Shown: one piece after another, positions 53,209 through 62,537 of the stretch
Position numbering within the stretch: position 1 is the stretch's first letter
Layout: each line of letters begins with the position of its first letter
NCBI GenBank assembly: GCA_013373205.1
Contig: JABXIG010000001.1
Location: forward strand, 1 to 64,000
Length of the DNA: 64,000 nt
Direction: 5' to 3'
Origin: Methylocystaceae bacterium
Lineage (GTDB): Bacteria > Pseudomonadota > Alphaproteobacteria > Rhodospirillales > Terasakiellaceae
Translations under genes and position numbers: made by a program
Notes under the pieces: model-generated
The model's input: only the letters and a program-made list of their open reading frames with translations
The model's database searches: none
Told to the model about the DNA's origin: nothing

Positions 53209-54072
53209 GTGCCTCTGTTGAAGTATCTATTTGTCCTATTTGGTCTTTTTCTATCTTTTCCTCTTTTGGCAGACGACCATAAGATTGAATGGGGACGAAC
53301 TGATTTTCCGCCTTTTACCATTATTCGCGGCGAATATGTGGGTCAGGGGGTGACGGATCGGATGATCGATTTTTACATTCGTCATCTACCACAGTATGAA
53401 CATCATAAAATCATCGGCAGCTTGCAACGGGTTTTAAACAACATGAAAAATGGTGCCCAGATGTGCCATGGCTCGCTTCTTTATAAAGAAAAGCGGGCCG
53501 AATATGTGGACTACCTGTTACCCAACATTGCCCAGTTTGCCAATGGGCTTATCACCACCAAAGAAAAAGTCGACCTATTTACGCCTTATCTCAGCGGTGA
53601 TCATGAAATCGATTTGGAAAAGTTGATCAAAAGCGGGTCTGTCAAAATTCGCTATCATGCCGAACGTTCTTATTCGACCATTATCGATCAGGTGATTGAG
53701 ACATATGGCGACAAATCCGATGTGTTGATGCGCAAAACCGGGTTGAAAGAAACGGATAAAGAAATTCAGCTGATGATGGATGGTCGTTTGGATGCGGTTA
53801 TTGGCCGTCCCGAAGAAGGGCTTTATGTGATGTCTCAAGTCGATCGTGCAGACCGTATGGAGTTCTTCAAAATTAAAGGGGACACCCCCTTTAAATTCGC
53901 ACAAATCGGTTGTGCCAAAGGAAACTGGAACAAGCAATTCATCAAGGATGTGAATGCCTTAACCCTGAAATACCGAACCAGTGATGAATTTGCCGGATTT
54001 TATGCCACTTGGCTGCCTGAAAACCTGCGCGTAAAATATTTGAAAATGGTCAAGACAGTCTTTGCTGAATGA
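53209..54072 (+). CDS. Periplasmic solute-binding-like protein (TIGR02285 type)
   Basis: 287 residues from GTG 53209 (a TTG at 53218 is an alternative; neither has a good ribosome binding site). Signal peptide YLFVLFGLFLSFPLLAD (about 6-22). The body reads WGRTDFPPFTII, GQGVTDRMIDFYIRHLPQYEH, SLLYKEKRAEYVDYLLPN and DAVIGRPEEGLYV, the pattern of a family of solitary periplasmic proteins related to ABC solute receptors. Function is unknown. It is inserted between fur and miaB, where many relatives have no gene. Confidence 0.8.
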   Translation: MPLLKYLFVLFGLFLSFPLLADDHKIEWGRTDFPPFTIIRGEYVGQGVTDRMIDFYIRHLPQYEHHKIIGSLQRVLNNMKNGAQMCHGSLLYKEKRAEYVDYLLPNIAQFANGLITTKEKVDLFTPYLSGDHEIDLEKLIKSGSVKIRYHAERSYSTIIDQVIETYGDKSDVLMRKTGLKETDKEIQLMMDGRLDAVIGRPEEGLYVMSQVDRADRMEFFKIKGDTPFKFAQIGCAKGNWNKQFIKDVNALTLKYRTSDEFAGFYATWLPENLRVKYLKMVKTVFAE

Positions 54073-54151
54073 CTTGACTCTCAGCGTGCTAAGGCTTACA
54101 TCGCCACTCAAGTATTTTTCTTAAGATTTCGATATAGATGTGATTGAGACG

Positions 54152-55513
54152 ATGACTCAGCCCAAAAAGCTATTTATCAAGACCTATGGCTGTCAGATGA
54201 ACGTGTATGATTCATCGCGCATGGAAGATGTTCTCAAGCCTTTAGGGTTTGAAACCACCGATGGGCCGGAAGATGCCAATATGGTGATTTTGAACACTTG
54301 CCATATCCGTGAAAAAGCATCTGAAAAAGTTTATTCCGAGCTGGGACGCCTGAAAAACATCAAAAAGAAACGTAGCGATAATGACGAAATGGTCATCGCG
54401 GTGGCAGGCTGTGTCGCCCAAGCTGAAGGTGAAGAAATTTCCCGTCGTGCCCCATATGTAGATATGGTTTTTGGTCCGCAGTCTTATCATAATCTGCCGG
54501 AAATGTTGGCCAAAGCGCATCGGGCAGGGGACGGTAAAGGACGCGGCATCCTGATGACGGATTTTCCGGAAGAGGATAAATTTGATTTCCTGCCAGATCC
54601 GGTAAAGCCAGAAGGATACACGGCATTTTTGTCCATTCAGGAAGGCTGTGATAAATTCTGTACTTATTGCGTTGTGCCTTATACCCGTGGGGCTGAATAT
54701 TCCCGTCCGGTGGCCCATGTGTTGAAAGAGGCCCGTCAACTGGTGGCGCAAGGTGCGTTGGAAATCACATTGCTGGGTCAAAACGTGAATGCCTATCATG
54801 GCGATGACGGAAACGGTGGGGAATGGACGCTTGGCCGTCTAATCCGGGAATTGGCTGATATTGATGGCCTGGAACGGATCCGCTACACCACCTCTTATCC
54901 GGCTGAAGTTGATGATGATCTAATCTCGGCCCATGCCGAAGTCCCGCAATTGATGCCTTATCTGCATTTACCTGTGCAAGCCGGGTCAAACCGTGTGCTT
55001 GCGGCCATGAACCGTAATCACACCCGCGAAGAATATCTGGAAATCATTGCCAAGCTGAAATCAGCCCGCCCCGACCTTGCCCTGTCATCTGATTTTATCG
55101 TTGGTTTTCCGGGTGAAAATGATCGCGATTTCGAAGACACGCTCGATATCATCAAACAGGTTGGTTTTATCCAAGCCTTTTCCTTCGTTTATAGCGCGCG
55201 TCCTGGCACGCCGGCGGCGACCATGGATTTGCAGGTTGACAAAGTGGTCGCGAATGAACGTTTGCAGGTCTTGCAAAAATTGCTGGTCGATATCCAGACC
55301 CAGTTTAACGAAGATTGTATCGGCAAAGAATTCCCGATCTTGTTGGAACGTGAAGGACGCAAACCCGGCCAATTGGTTGGACGCAGCCCTTATATGCAGC
55401 CTGTTCATGTGGACGCACCGCTTGATTTAATTGGTAAAATCCGTGATCTTAAGATTATCAGTGCGCGCCCGAATAGTTTGGGTGCCCAGTTAAAGGGGAC
55501 AGCCGCTAAGTGA
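54152..55513 (+). CDS. miaB: tRNA-2-methylthio-N6-dimethylallyladenosine synthase MiaB
   Basis: 453 residues. Radical SAM methylthiotransferase that adds a methylthio group to i6A37 of tRNAs reading UNN codons. The N-terminal domain has [25 protein letters not shown] and AGCVAQ (three cluster cysteines). The radical SAM motif is CDKFCTYC, and a TRAM domain closes the protein. ATG 54152 was chosen; a GTG at 54140 would add four residues. It is the first gene of the miaB-phoH-ybeY-corC run; phoH starts inside its last codons. Confidence 0.97.
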   Translation: MTQPKKLFIKTYGCQMNVYDSSRMEDVLKPLGFETTDGPEDANMVILNTCHIREKASEKVYSELGRLKNIKKKRSDNDEMVIAVAGCVAQAEGEEISRRAPYVDMVFGPQSYHNLPEMLAKAHRAGDGKGRGILMTDFPEEDKFDFLPDPVKPEGYTAFLSIQEGCDKFCTYCVVPYTRGAEYSRPVAHVLKEARQLVAQGALEITLLGQNVNAYHGDDGNGGEWTLGRLIRELADIDGLERIRYTTSYPAEVDDDLISAHAEVPQLMPYLHLPVQAGSNRVLAAMNRNHTREEYLEIIAKLKSARPDLALSSDFIVGFPGENDRDFEDTLDIIKQVGFIQAFSFVYSARPGTPAATMDLQVDKVVANERLQVLQKLLVDIQTQFNEDCIGKEFPILLEREGRKPGQLVGRSPYMQPVHVDAPLDLIGKIRDLKIISARPNSLGAQLKGTAAK

Positions 55514-56550
55514 GCGACGAAATTAATCTGACGTTGGACTTTGAAGACAACGCGCTTTTGCCGGATTTATTTGGTGAACATAACCGCAATTTGGCCCGCC
55601 TTGAACAAATGATCGAAGTCACCATCCATGAACGCGGCAATCAGGTTATCGTGGTGGGCGATCCAGAAAATGTCAATCGCACCAAGGCGGTTCTAGAAAG
55701 CCTTTATGCGCGCTTGAAAAAAGATATGGTTGTCGGCTCGCAAGAAGTCGATGCCGCGATCCGCATGGCGATTTATGGCGACCAACCACCTCATGCCCAA
55801 GAAACCATGCGCAAGGCCAAAGCGGCTTTGCCTGATACGGCCATGGTGGTGAAAACCCGCAAAAAACATATTTCACCGCGTTCGCCCTTACAGGCAACAT
55901 ATTTGCGTGATATTGACCAAAATGAACTGGTCTTCGGTGTGGGTCCGGCGGGGACAGGGAAAACCTATCTGGCTGTGGCCAAGGCAGTGGAAGCTTTGAC
56001 TTCCGGTGGTGTGGATCGCATTATTCTGTCACGTCCGGCGGTTGAAGCGGGGGAGCAGCTCGGCTTTTTGCCTGGTGATATGCAGGAAAAGGTAGATCCT
56101 TATCTGCGCCCGATTTACGATGCGCTTTATGACATGTTGCCACAGGACCAAGTGGAAAAACGCATGGAAAAGGGTGAGATTGAAATTGCCCCCCTGGCCT
56201 TTATGCGCGGGCGGACCCTCTCCAATGCTTTTGTCATTCTGGATGAAGCGCAAAACACCACGGCTGTGCAGATGAAAATGTTTCTGACCCGTCTGGGTGA
56301 AGGTTCACACATGGTGGTGACCGGGGATTTATCACAAGTCGACTTGCCGTCTGGTGTGCGTTCGGGCCTTCGCGATGCGCTGGAAACGCTGGATGGGGTC
56401 GAAGGGATTTCGGCCATTCGCTTTACCGAAAAAGACGTGGTGCGTCACCGTCTGGTCAAGCGCATTGTGGACGCTTATGACAAGGCCGAAGAAAACCGCG
56501 ATGATGCAGATGTCTATCGCAAACCCTATCGCAGAAGGCCTAAGCAATGA
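55510..56550 (+). CDS. phoH: PhoH-family ATPase (YbeZ)
   Basis: 346 residues, GTG start overlapping the miaB stop by 4 bp. N-terminal KH-like region (about 15-80), then the PhoH ATPase with Walker [16 protein letters not shown] (about 139-153), [21 protein letters not shown] and Walker [11 protein letters not shown]. PhoH is an ATPase with RNA helicase-like features that partners YbeY in rRNA processing. The gene order miaB-phoH-ybeY matches E. coli and other proteobacteria. ybeY starts within the last codons. Confidence 0.95.
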   Translation: MSDEINLTLDFEDNALLPDLFGEHNRNLARLEQMIEVTIHERGNQVIVVGDPENVNRTKAVLESLYARLKKDMVVGSQEVDAAIRMAIYGDQPPHAQETMRKAKAALPDTAMVVKTRKKHISPRSPLQATYLRDIDQNELVFGVGPAGTGKTYLAVAKAVEALTSGGVDRIILSRPAVEAGEQLGFLPGDMQEKVDPYLRPIYDALYDMLPQDQVEKRMEKGEIEIAPLAFMRGRTLSNAFVILDEAQNTTAVQMKMFLTRLGEGSHMVVTGDLSQVDLPSGVRSGLRDALETLDGVEGISAIRFTEKDVVRHRLVKRIVDAYDKAEENRDDADVYRKPYRRRPKQ

Positions 56551-57047
56551 TGCTGGGGGATCTGGATATTGCTGTCGCAAGTGACAATTGGCCCAATTGC
56601 GATACCTTGATCCGCGATCGGGTCATGCTGGCCTTGAAAGAATGCAAAACCGACAGTAAAGGTCGTCCGTTTGAACTGAGTATCGTTTTAACAGACAATG
56701 ACCATATTCAGGAACTCAATCGCGATTATCGCGAGAAAGATAAACCCACAAATGTTCTTTCTTTCCCCGCGTTGGAAAGTCCCGCCCCGGGTGAAATTGA
56801 ATTAGAACCCGGTCCCCTTCACCTTGGGGATATTGTGCTGGCTTTTGGGGTGGTGCAGGCTGAAGCAAAAGACCAAGAAATCGCCTTTGATGACCACTTA
56901 AGTCATTTGATCATCCATGGTGTGTTGCATCTGATCGGCTATGATCATATGGATGATGAAGAAGCCGAAGAGATGGAAAGCTTGGAAATTCGTCTTTTGG
57001 CACAATTAGGCATTGCTAATCCCTATGATTCTGAGGCACAGTCTTAG
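56547..57047 (+). CDS. ybeY: Endoribonuclease YbeY
   Basis: 166 residues. UPF0054 metalloprotein that takes part in 16S rRNA 3' end maturation and ribosome quality control. The zinc triad is HGVLHLIGYDH (H-x3-H-x5-H) near residue 128, with REKDKPTNVLSFP as the other signature. It overlaps phoH by 4 bp and is followed by a CorC-type gene, the common order. Confidence 0.96.
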   Translation: MMLGDLDIAVASDNWPNCDTLIRDRVMLALKECKTDSKGRPFELSIVLTDNDHIQELNRDYREKDKPTNVLSFPALESPAPGEIELEPGPLHLGDIVLAFGVVQAEAKDQEIAFDDHLSHLIIHGVLHLIGYDHMDDEEAEEMESLEIRLLAQLGIANPYDSEAQS

Positions 57048-57076
57048 GATCAATTTCTCTTTTATTGAACGAGACC

Positions 57077-57982
57077 ATGAACGACCAAAACGGTGACAGT
57101 AGCCAGCCCCAGATTGAGCTGGGGCAACAATCAGAAGGGGATGCCGGATTACTGGAACGGCTTAATCCTTTTCGGAAAAAAAATAATGGTGACCCCAGTG
57201 TGCGCGACACATTGGAAGAACTGCTGGAAGAGCGCGAGGAACAAGCCGCGCCTTTAGAAGCAGAAGAAGCTCAAATCCTTAAAAATATTTTCGGTCTGCG
57301 TGAGCGCACCATTGAAGATGTTTGTGTCCCGCGATCTGATATCTGCGCGGTTGCCGTCGATAGCGCGTTAGCCGATGTGGTCGCTTTGATGACGAAAGAG
57401 GGTCATTCGCGCTTGCCGGTTTATGGCGAAGATCTGGACGATCCCATTGGGATGGTGCACATCAAGGACGTGATCGCTTGGCAGGCCAAGGATGCGCCTT
57501 TTAATCTCGCCACCGTCTGTCGCAAGGTCTTATTTGTCTCGCCAAGTGCACGGGTGTTGGAACTGTTGCTGGAAATGCGCACCAAACGGGTCCATATGGC
57601 CTTGATGGTCGATGAGTATGGCGGCACGGACGGTCTTGTGACCATTGAAGATTTGGTTGAAGAAATTGTCGGTGAGATCGAAGACGAACACGACCGCCCC
57701 GAAGGTGATCTGCATGTGGAACGTACCGATGGTAAAATCGATGCGGATGCCCGTTGGGAACTGGATGATGTGGAAAAACAGATCGGCACATTCTTAAGTG
57801 AAGAAGAACGTGAAGATATCGACACGCTCGGCGGTCTTGTGTTCTCGATAACCGGACATGTACCCATCCGCGGTGAGGTCGTCACCCACCAAAGTGGCTT
57901 GGAATTTGAAATACTCGAAGCTGACCCACGGCGCATTCATCGCCTGCGCATCCAGAATATTGCAGCACTGATTAAGGCTTAG
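57077..57982 (+). CDS. CBS-domain CorC/HlyC-type protein
   Basis: 301 residues. After an acidic/polar N-terminus come two CBS domains (about 70-195; [54 protein letters not shown], split) and the CorC_HlyC domain (about 215-300; [17 protein letters not shown]). No DUF21 membrane domain is present, as in E. coli CorC, which is linked to Co2+/Mg2+ efflux; hemolysin names in this family are historic. ATG 57077 was chosen over TTG 57065. In related genomes lnt follows, but here it does not. Confidence 0.92.
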   Translation: MNDQNGDSSQPQIELGQQSEGDAGLLERLNPFRKKNNGDPSVRDTLEELLEEREEQAAPLEAEEAQILKNIFGLRERTIEDVCVPRSDICAVAVDSALADVVALMTKEGHSRLPVYGEDLDDPIGMVHIKDVIAWQAKDAPFNLATVCRKVLFVSPSARVLELLLEMRTKRVHMALMVDEYGGTDGLVTIEDLVEEIVGEIEDEHDRPEGDLHVERTDGKIDADARWELDDVEKQIGTFLSEEEREDIDTLGGLVFSITGHVPIRGEVVTHQSGLEFEILEADPRRIHRLRIQNIAALIKA

Positions 57983-57990
57983 AGTTCTTT

Positions 57991-58023
57991 GTTTTAAGAG
58001 ATTCCTGCTTTCGCAGGAAAACA
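57991..58023. repeat. Dispersed palindromic repeat, copy B (inverted)
   Basis: TTCCTGC, loop TTTC, GCAGGAA (58002-58019). On the minus strand it reads as copy A plus the same tail (AATCTCTT), so the two differ at one base over about 27 bp. It lies between the CorC-type and GIY-YIG genes. Confidence 0.8.
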
Positions 58024-58028
58024 GGTGC

Positions 58029-58313
58029 TTATAAGGTGCGAGAAAGGTCCTGCCAAGTTGGGTTTTGGTGTTCGATCAGTTCTATTTTCCAAGCACGCTT
58101 CCATTTTTTCAAACGCAGCTCACGCAAGCGGGCTTCTTCTAATTGATCGAAAACTTCAACATAGACCAGTTGTTTGAGATTATATCTTCTTGAAAATCCT
58201 GCGATCTGTCCGCAACGATGTTGATAGAGGCGGCGGTTAAGATCACTGGTGACACCGATATAAAGTGTCCCGTTGGGTTTATTTGTTAATATATAGACAT
58301 AACCTTTTTTCAT
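58029..58313 (-). CDS. GIY-YIG nuclease-domain protein (UPF0213/YhbQ-like)
   Basis: 94 residues, a stand-alone GIY-YIG domain: KGYVYILTNKPNGTLYIGVTSDLNRRLYQH holds the GIY-YIG pair (YVYI...LYIGV) and the conserved Arg, and ARLRELRLKKWKRAWKIELIE the Glu region. Small proteins of this type are common in bacteria, with unknown targets. It is not embedded in another gene, so it is not a homing endonuclease in an intron. Palindromic repeats flank it on both sides, which suggests it moves or is shuffled with them. Confidence 0.88.
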   Translation of the reverse strand: MKKGYVYILTNKPNGTLYIGVTSDLNRRLYQHRCGQIAGFSRRYNLKQLVYVEVFDQLEEARLRELRLKKWKRAWKIELIEHQNPTWQDLSRTL

Positions 58314-58367
58314 AATGCACTGTTATGTAAAGGCTTGGATCATTTTTACAATTCCCTCAGACGTACC

Positions 58368-58400
58368 TGTTCCCCTGCGAAAGCAGGGGTCTCTTTAACG
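58368..58400. repeat. Dispersed palindromic repeat, copy C
   Basis: CCCCTGC, loop GAAA, GCAGGGG (58372-58389) followed by TCTCTTTAA. It is the same element as copies A and B with compensating base changes in both arms (TT/AA replaced by CC/GG), which shows that the stem is kept. Confidence 0.75.
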
Positions 58401-58416
58401 TTTAATGGATAATGAA

Positions 58417-58434
58417 TTCCTGCTTTAGCAGGAA
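58417..58434. repeat. Dispersed palindromic repeat, copy D (inverted)
   Basis: TTCCTGC, loop TTTA, GCAGGAA, followed by AACAT. It faces copy C across about 28 bp, forming a pair between the GIY-YIG and rmuC genes. Confidence 0.75.
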
Positions 58435-58440
58435 AACATA

Positions 58441-59607
58441 TTACTCAATCCTATCGTGGGGTGGGCTGAGGTCTTCGGCGGGGCTATCATCGCCGAGCTG
58501 GATTTCTTCTATACGTTCGCCGCGTTTGGTGACTTTGTCGGTGGAGATACGAATTTTGCGGATGTCATCGACCGATTGATTAAAGTGACGTTCCAGACCA
58601 GCTACCCGGTCATCTAATCGGCTCACGTCTTCCAACATGGTCATAACTTCTTTTTGGATGCGACCTGCTTCTTCGCGCATGCGGGCATCTTTCAAGACGG
58701 CGCGCACCGTATTGAGGGTCGCCATCAAGGTGGTGGGGGACACAATCCAGACTTTGGCTTTATAGGATTTTTCCACCACATCGACAAAATTTGCATGCAG
58801 TTCGGCATAAATGGATTCGGAAGGCAGGAACATCAGCGCACTTTCGGCTGTTTCGCCGGGGATAATGTATTTTTCGGAGATATCTTTGATATGTTTTAAA
58901 ACGTCTGCCTTAAAGGTTCGGATCGCCAGCGTTTTATCTTGATCTGTCTCAACTGTCTGTAAAGCCTGATAACTTTCTAACGGGAATTTACTGTCGATAC
59001 AAATGGAACCCGGTGGATTGGGTAAATCCAGCAGGCAATCCACCCGTTTGGTATTGGATAATGTTGCCTGGAAACGATAAGCCGATGGGGGCAAGGCGTT
59101 TGTCACCAACATTTCCAGCTGCACTTCCCCAAAGGCCCCGCGGGTCTGTTTGTTAGACAGGATATCTTGCAAGCCCACCATTTGGGTTGATAAATCCATG
59201 ATGTTTTTTTGTGCTGTGTCGATGACGGCCAGACGTTCGGCCAAGCTGGACATATGTTTGGCGGTGGATTTAGTCTGTTCCATCAAGCCTTCGCCCATGC
59301 GATGGCTCAGGTTGTTTAGACGTTCATCCAGTGTTTTTGTCAGAGCTCGTTCCTGAATTTGCAGCCGTTCATTGACCGTTTCCTGCGCGCGGGTCTGGTT
59401 CTCATTCATTTGCGCCAATCGTCCGGCCAGTTCACTTTGCAGACGAGACAGTTCCATCAATTTTTCACTCATCAGGTCGTTTTCTGGCTCAGCCCCATCG
59501 TCTTTTTTGCGCAGCAAGGTAAAGACAGCGGTTAACAGGCTAACAACGGTAATACCGACCAGTAGGCTGATGACGAGATCGGTATTCTGCAGGAATGAAA
59601 AGTCCAC
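58441..59607 (-). CDS. rmuC: DNA recombination protein RmuC
   Basis: 388 residues. N-terminal membrane helix (LVISLLVGITVVSLLTAVFTLL), a long coiled coil (about 45-140, ELSRLQSELAGRLAQMNENQ), then the RmuC nuclease-like domain (about 160-350): FGEVQLEMLVTNALPPSAY, CIDSKFPLESYQ, VWIVSPTTLMATLNTVRAVLK. RmuC limits DNA inversions at short repeats. GTG 59607 was chosen since a GAGA site precedes it; a GTG at 59640 would add 11 residues rich in Arg/Lys before the membrane helix. It is divergent from the DUF4139 gene. Confidence 0.92.
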   Translation of the reverse strand: MDFSFLQNTDLVISLLVGITVVSLLTAVFTLLRKKDDGAEPENDLMSEKLMELSRLQSELAGRLAQMNENQTRAQETVNERLQIQERALTKTLDERLNNLSHRMGEGLMEQTKSTAKHMSSLAERLAVIDTAQKNIMDLSTQMVGLQDILSNKQTRGAFGEVQLEMLVTNALPPSAYRFQATLSNTKRVDCLLDLPNPPGSICIDSKFPLESYQALQTVETDQDKTLAIRTFKADVLKHIKDISEKYIIPGETAESALMFLPSESIYAELHANFVDVVEKSYKAKVWIVSPTTLMATLNTVRAVLKDARMREEAGRIQKEVMTMLEDVSRLDDRVAGLERHFNQSVDDIRKIRISTDKVTKRGERIEEIQLGDDSPAEDLSPPHDRIE

Positions 59608-59723
59608 GGATTTTCTCTTTCTTAGATAAGTACCCCCCACTCATAGCATGATTTTTTTCATGTGCAAGCTTGCCCGTTTGGCTTTTGACAGGCAACATAT
59701 CAAAAAATTCCAAGGAGAAAGTC

Positions 59724-61133
59724 ATGTCCCATTTGCGCACAAGCGTTTTTCTCGCCTCAACCTTTTTGATCAGTACGTCGGTGTGGGCTGAAACCGCACT
59801 GGATAGCAGCCATCAGAAAGACTTAGGCCTGACCATTTATCAAAATGGTTTGGGTTTTGTGCGCGATCAGCGAACAGTTTCCTTGCAAAAGGGGGAACAG
59901 GATCTTGCTTTTGAAGACATCAGCGCCCAGTTGATCCCCGATAGTCTGTTAATCTCAGGCGAGGGATTTTCCATTAAAGAACGCCGTTTTGCTTTTGATT
60001 TGTTGACGCCGCAGGTTCTAATGGAAAAGTCTGTGGGAAAAGACGTGACCTTTCGAAAAAGCAATCCGGTCACAGGTCAGGATGAATTGATTAAGGCGAA
60101 GATCCTGTCTAATCAAGGGGCTTTAATCATTGAACGCGATGGCAAGATCGAAGTCGGGATGCCCGGTAGTCTCGTTCTGGACCAGTTACCAGAAGGATTG
60201 CGCGCCAAACCATCGATGATCACCAAGTTGGATGTGCAGGGTGATGGTGAACTTGATTTGGCGCTTGGATATCTGACCAATGGATTAAACTGGCATACGT
60301 CTTACAGTGTGGAAGTCGCAGAAGACGGTAAAAGTCTGGCGATGAATGCTTGGGCCAATCTGACGAACACATCTGGTGTGGATTATAAAAATGTACGGCT
60401 GACGTTGGCCGCGGGTTCCATCAACCGACAAGTCGCCCCGCGTCAAGAAATGATGCTGGCAAAAGCTGGCGCCCCGCGTGCCATGGCAATGGATGCGGCG
60501 ATAGAAAACACAATGAGTCCGCCGCAGGCCTTAGGCGGGATTCATTTATACCAGCTGCCCGCGAAAGTCGATCTGGATCAGAAAGAAACCAAACAGGTTG
60601 CTTTGGCAAAACCTGTGACCTTTAAAAGCAAGCGCGTGTTGGTGAAACGGTTTGGCCCGGTTTACAACGCCATGCGTTATCAATCTGATACGCCCGTTCA
60701 CCCTGATATTGAACTAAGCTTCACCAACATTACGGGACAGCCTCTGCCCAATGGATTAGCGCGTCTTTATCGAAAAGATGGTGCGGGTGTGTTGCAGTTT
60801 GTAGGCGAAGATCATCTGGACCAGACCCCAAAAGGTGCCAATGCCAAGCTTTACCCCGGTCAAAGTTTTGATGTGACCTTGCTGCGCACCCAGACAGATT
60901 TTAAAGTCGATGGCAAAAATGCCTTTACGGCTGAGTATAAAATGGTGATTAAAAACGCGAAACAGACAAAAGAAACCGTTCGCGTAGAAGAAACTTTCCC
61001 CGGGGAATGGGAATTGGAAAAAGCCAGCCACAAGATCGCTAAACGTCAAGGTCAGCAAGCTACTTGGCAAATCGATGTGCCCGCAAGCGGGGAAACGGTT
61101 CTGACCTATCGGGTGAATGTCAAAACCCGTTAA
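59724..61133 (+). CDS. Exported DUF4139-domain protein
   Basis: 469 residues. Signal peptide VFLASTFLISTSVWA (about 7-21). DUF4139 (mucoidy-inhibitor-like) features are LTIYQNGLGFVRDQRTVSL, WHTSYSVEVAEDGKSLAMNAWANLTNTSG (split here), YKNVRLTLAAGSI, and C-terminal ETVRVEETFPGEWEL. The fold is predicted beta-rich and periplasmic. Function is not established. ATG 59724 was chosen because AAGGAG sits 6 bases upstream; a longer frame from 59670 lacks support. It is convergent with the histidine kinase gene (5 bp apart). Confidence 0.87.
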   Translation: MSHLRTSVFLASTFLISTSVWAETALDSSHQKDLGLTIYQNGLGFVRDQRTVSLQKGEQDLAFEDISAQLIPDSLLISGEGFSIKERRFAFDLLTPQVLMEKSVGKDVTFRKSNPVTGQDELIKAKILSNQGALIIERDGKIEVGMPGSLVLDQLPEGLRAKPSMITKLDVQGDGELDLALGYLTNGLNWHTSYSVEVAEDGKSLAMNAWANLTNTSGVDYKNVRLTLAAGSINRQVAPRQEMMLAKAGAPRAMAMDAAIENTMSPPQALGGIHLYQLPAKVDLDQKETKQVALAKPVTFKSKRVLVKRFGPVYNAMRYQSDTPVHPDIELSFTNITGQPLPNGLARLYRKDGAGVLQFVGEDHLDQTPKGANAKLYPGQSFDVTLLRTQTDFKVDGKNAFTAEYKMVIKNAKQTKETVRVEETFPGEWELEKASHKIAKRQGQQATWQIDVPASGETVLTYRVNVKTR

Positions 61134-61138
61134 CGATT

Positions 61139-62530
61139 TTAGTCTTCTTTCAAGGGTAGGACCAGTCGAAAACAGGTGCCTTTCTCCCCACTATGAATCA
61201 AGACCAAATCTCCGCCATGGGCTTGTAACAGGTCGCGTGCAATTACAAGGCCCAGTCCTGTCCCCCCGCGTCGGGCTGATCCGATAAAGGGTTTAAACAG
61301 GTTTTCTTTGGCTTTGGTGGGCAGGCCGGGCCCGTCATCCAAAACATCCAGATGCAGCATGGTATATGCTTCATTTGCGCCGCAGGATACGGTTACATTT
61401 TTTGCCCCCATCTGGATGGCATTGCGTACCAGATTGGTCAGAACCCGGCGCAGTTGGGTAACGTCCCCGACAATTTCACACAGGTCATGCACATCATTAC
61501 TGATAGTGCAATCGCGATCAAGCAAGTCCTGGACATGGCTAAAAACTTCATCGACCAGATCGCGCACATAAAACAGTTCCTTGTCCAGCCGCGGGTGGCT
61601 GTTGGAAACATAATCCATTGTTTGCGAACAAAGATCGATGGCCTGATCCACCGTTTGCGACAATTGTGGCGCGAGTTTACGCGATTGTTCATCTTCGCTC
61701 ATGGCAAGCTGATCAGAAATCAGCATGCTCTTAGCCAGACTGTTGCGCAGATCATGGTTAATCTTGGCTGCCGCCGCCCCGATGGCAGCTAAACGGTCTT
61801 TTTGGCGCAGCATCTTTCGAAGATCGCCTTGCATGGCAAGCAGTTCATCTTCGGCCAGTCCAATTTCATCGCGCCTGCCGGAGGGGATGATTGTTGAACA
61901 GTCATCTTCCGGGTTGGTGCGAAAATCGGCCATGGTCATCGCCAACCGGCGCACCGGACGCACCATCAGCCAGTGCAGGCTGATATAAATCAGAACGGCG
62001 GTGATCAGCGAAATCACGAGAGAGAGATTTAAAATCCGTTGTGAATAGTCCAGCATCTCTATGCGCAAGGGAGCTTCATCAATGATGATTTCAATATGGA
62101 CAGTTTCGTCACGCGGGCTCGGTCCCATCAGGCGCAGGACCCGATTTTCATCTTGTGCCATGGTTTCAAAGGCACCTGCAATGCTGCGGATCCAGCCCTG
62201 TTTTGAGAGGTCGATACTGACATTGGTTTCAGGCGGCATGTCCTTGGATAATGCCAGCATGCGTTTGCTGCCTTCAACCAGCGCAACGCCATAGGCTTCA
62301 GCATGTTTTAACAAGCGATCTTCCAGGTCTTTATCGACCATATGATCCGGTGCTGCTTCCAAGGCGAGGGCCGCCAAATGCGCCGTTTCCATATGTTCAG
62401 CGAAATAGACTTGGCGATAGCGCGCGATAGAGGGCACATAGATAAAGGCCTCGGCCAACAAGATAAAGATCACGGTCAGGATCAAAAGCCGCGCCGATAG
62501 CCCTACACGAATGTCACCCATGCCTGTCAT
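61139..62530 (-). CDS. Membrane sensor histidine kinase
   Basis: 463 residues. Two membrane helices (about 14-34 and 166-186) enclose a periplasmic domain of about 130 residues, followed by a HAMP-like linker (about 187-235). The phospho-acceptor is His259 in KINHDLRNS. The ATPase has the N box NLVRNAIQM, G1 DDGPGLP and G2 GGTGLGLVIARD. No response regulator gene is in the vicinity. ATG 62530 is used (62521 is possible). It begins 8 bp after the stop of the flavoprotein gene, so the two share a transcript. Confidence 0.92.
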   Translation of the reverse strand: MTGMGDIRVGLSARLLILTVIFILLAEAFIYVPSIARYRQVYFAEHMETAHLAALALEAAPDHMVDKDLEDRLLKHAEAYGVALVEGSKRMLALSKDMPPETNVSIDLSKQGWIRSIAGAFETMAQDENRVLRLMGPSPRDETVHIEIIIDEAPLRIEMLDYSQRILNLSLVISLITAVLIYISLHWLMVRPVRRLAMTMADFRTNPEDDCSTIIPSGRRDEIGLAEDELLAMQGDLRKMLRQKDRLAAIGAAAAKINHDLRNSLAKSMLISDQLAMSEDEQSRKLAPQLSQTVDQAIDLCSQTMDYVSNSHPRLDKELFYVRDLVDEVFSHVQDLLDRDCTISNDVHDLCEIVGDVTQLRRVLTNLVRNAIQMGAKNVTVSCGANEAYTMLHLDVLDDGPGLPTKAKENLFKPFIGSARRGGTGLGLVIARDLLQAHGGDLVLIHSGEKGTCFRLVLPLKED

Positions 62531-62537
62531 GATGTAC

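Noticed and set aside
58029-58313. GIY-YIG gene as a homing endonuclease or intron
   Set aside because: It is a free-standing 94-residue gene, not inside another gene or an intron, and matches the common UPF0213-like type.
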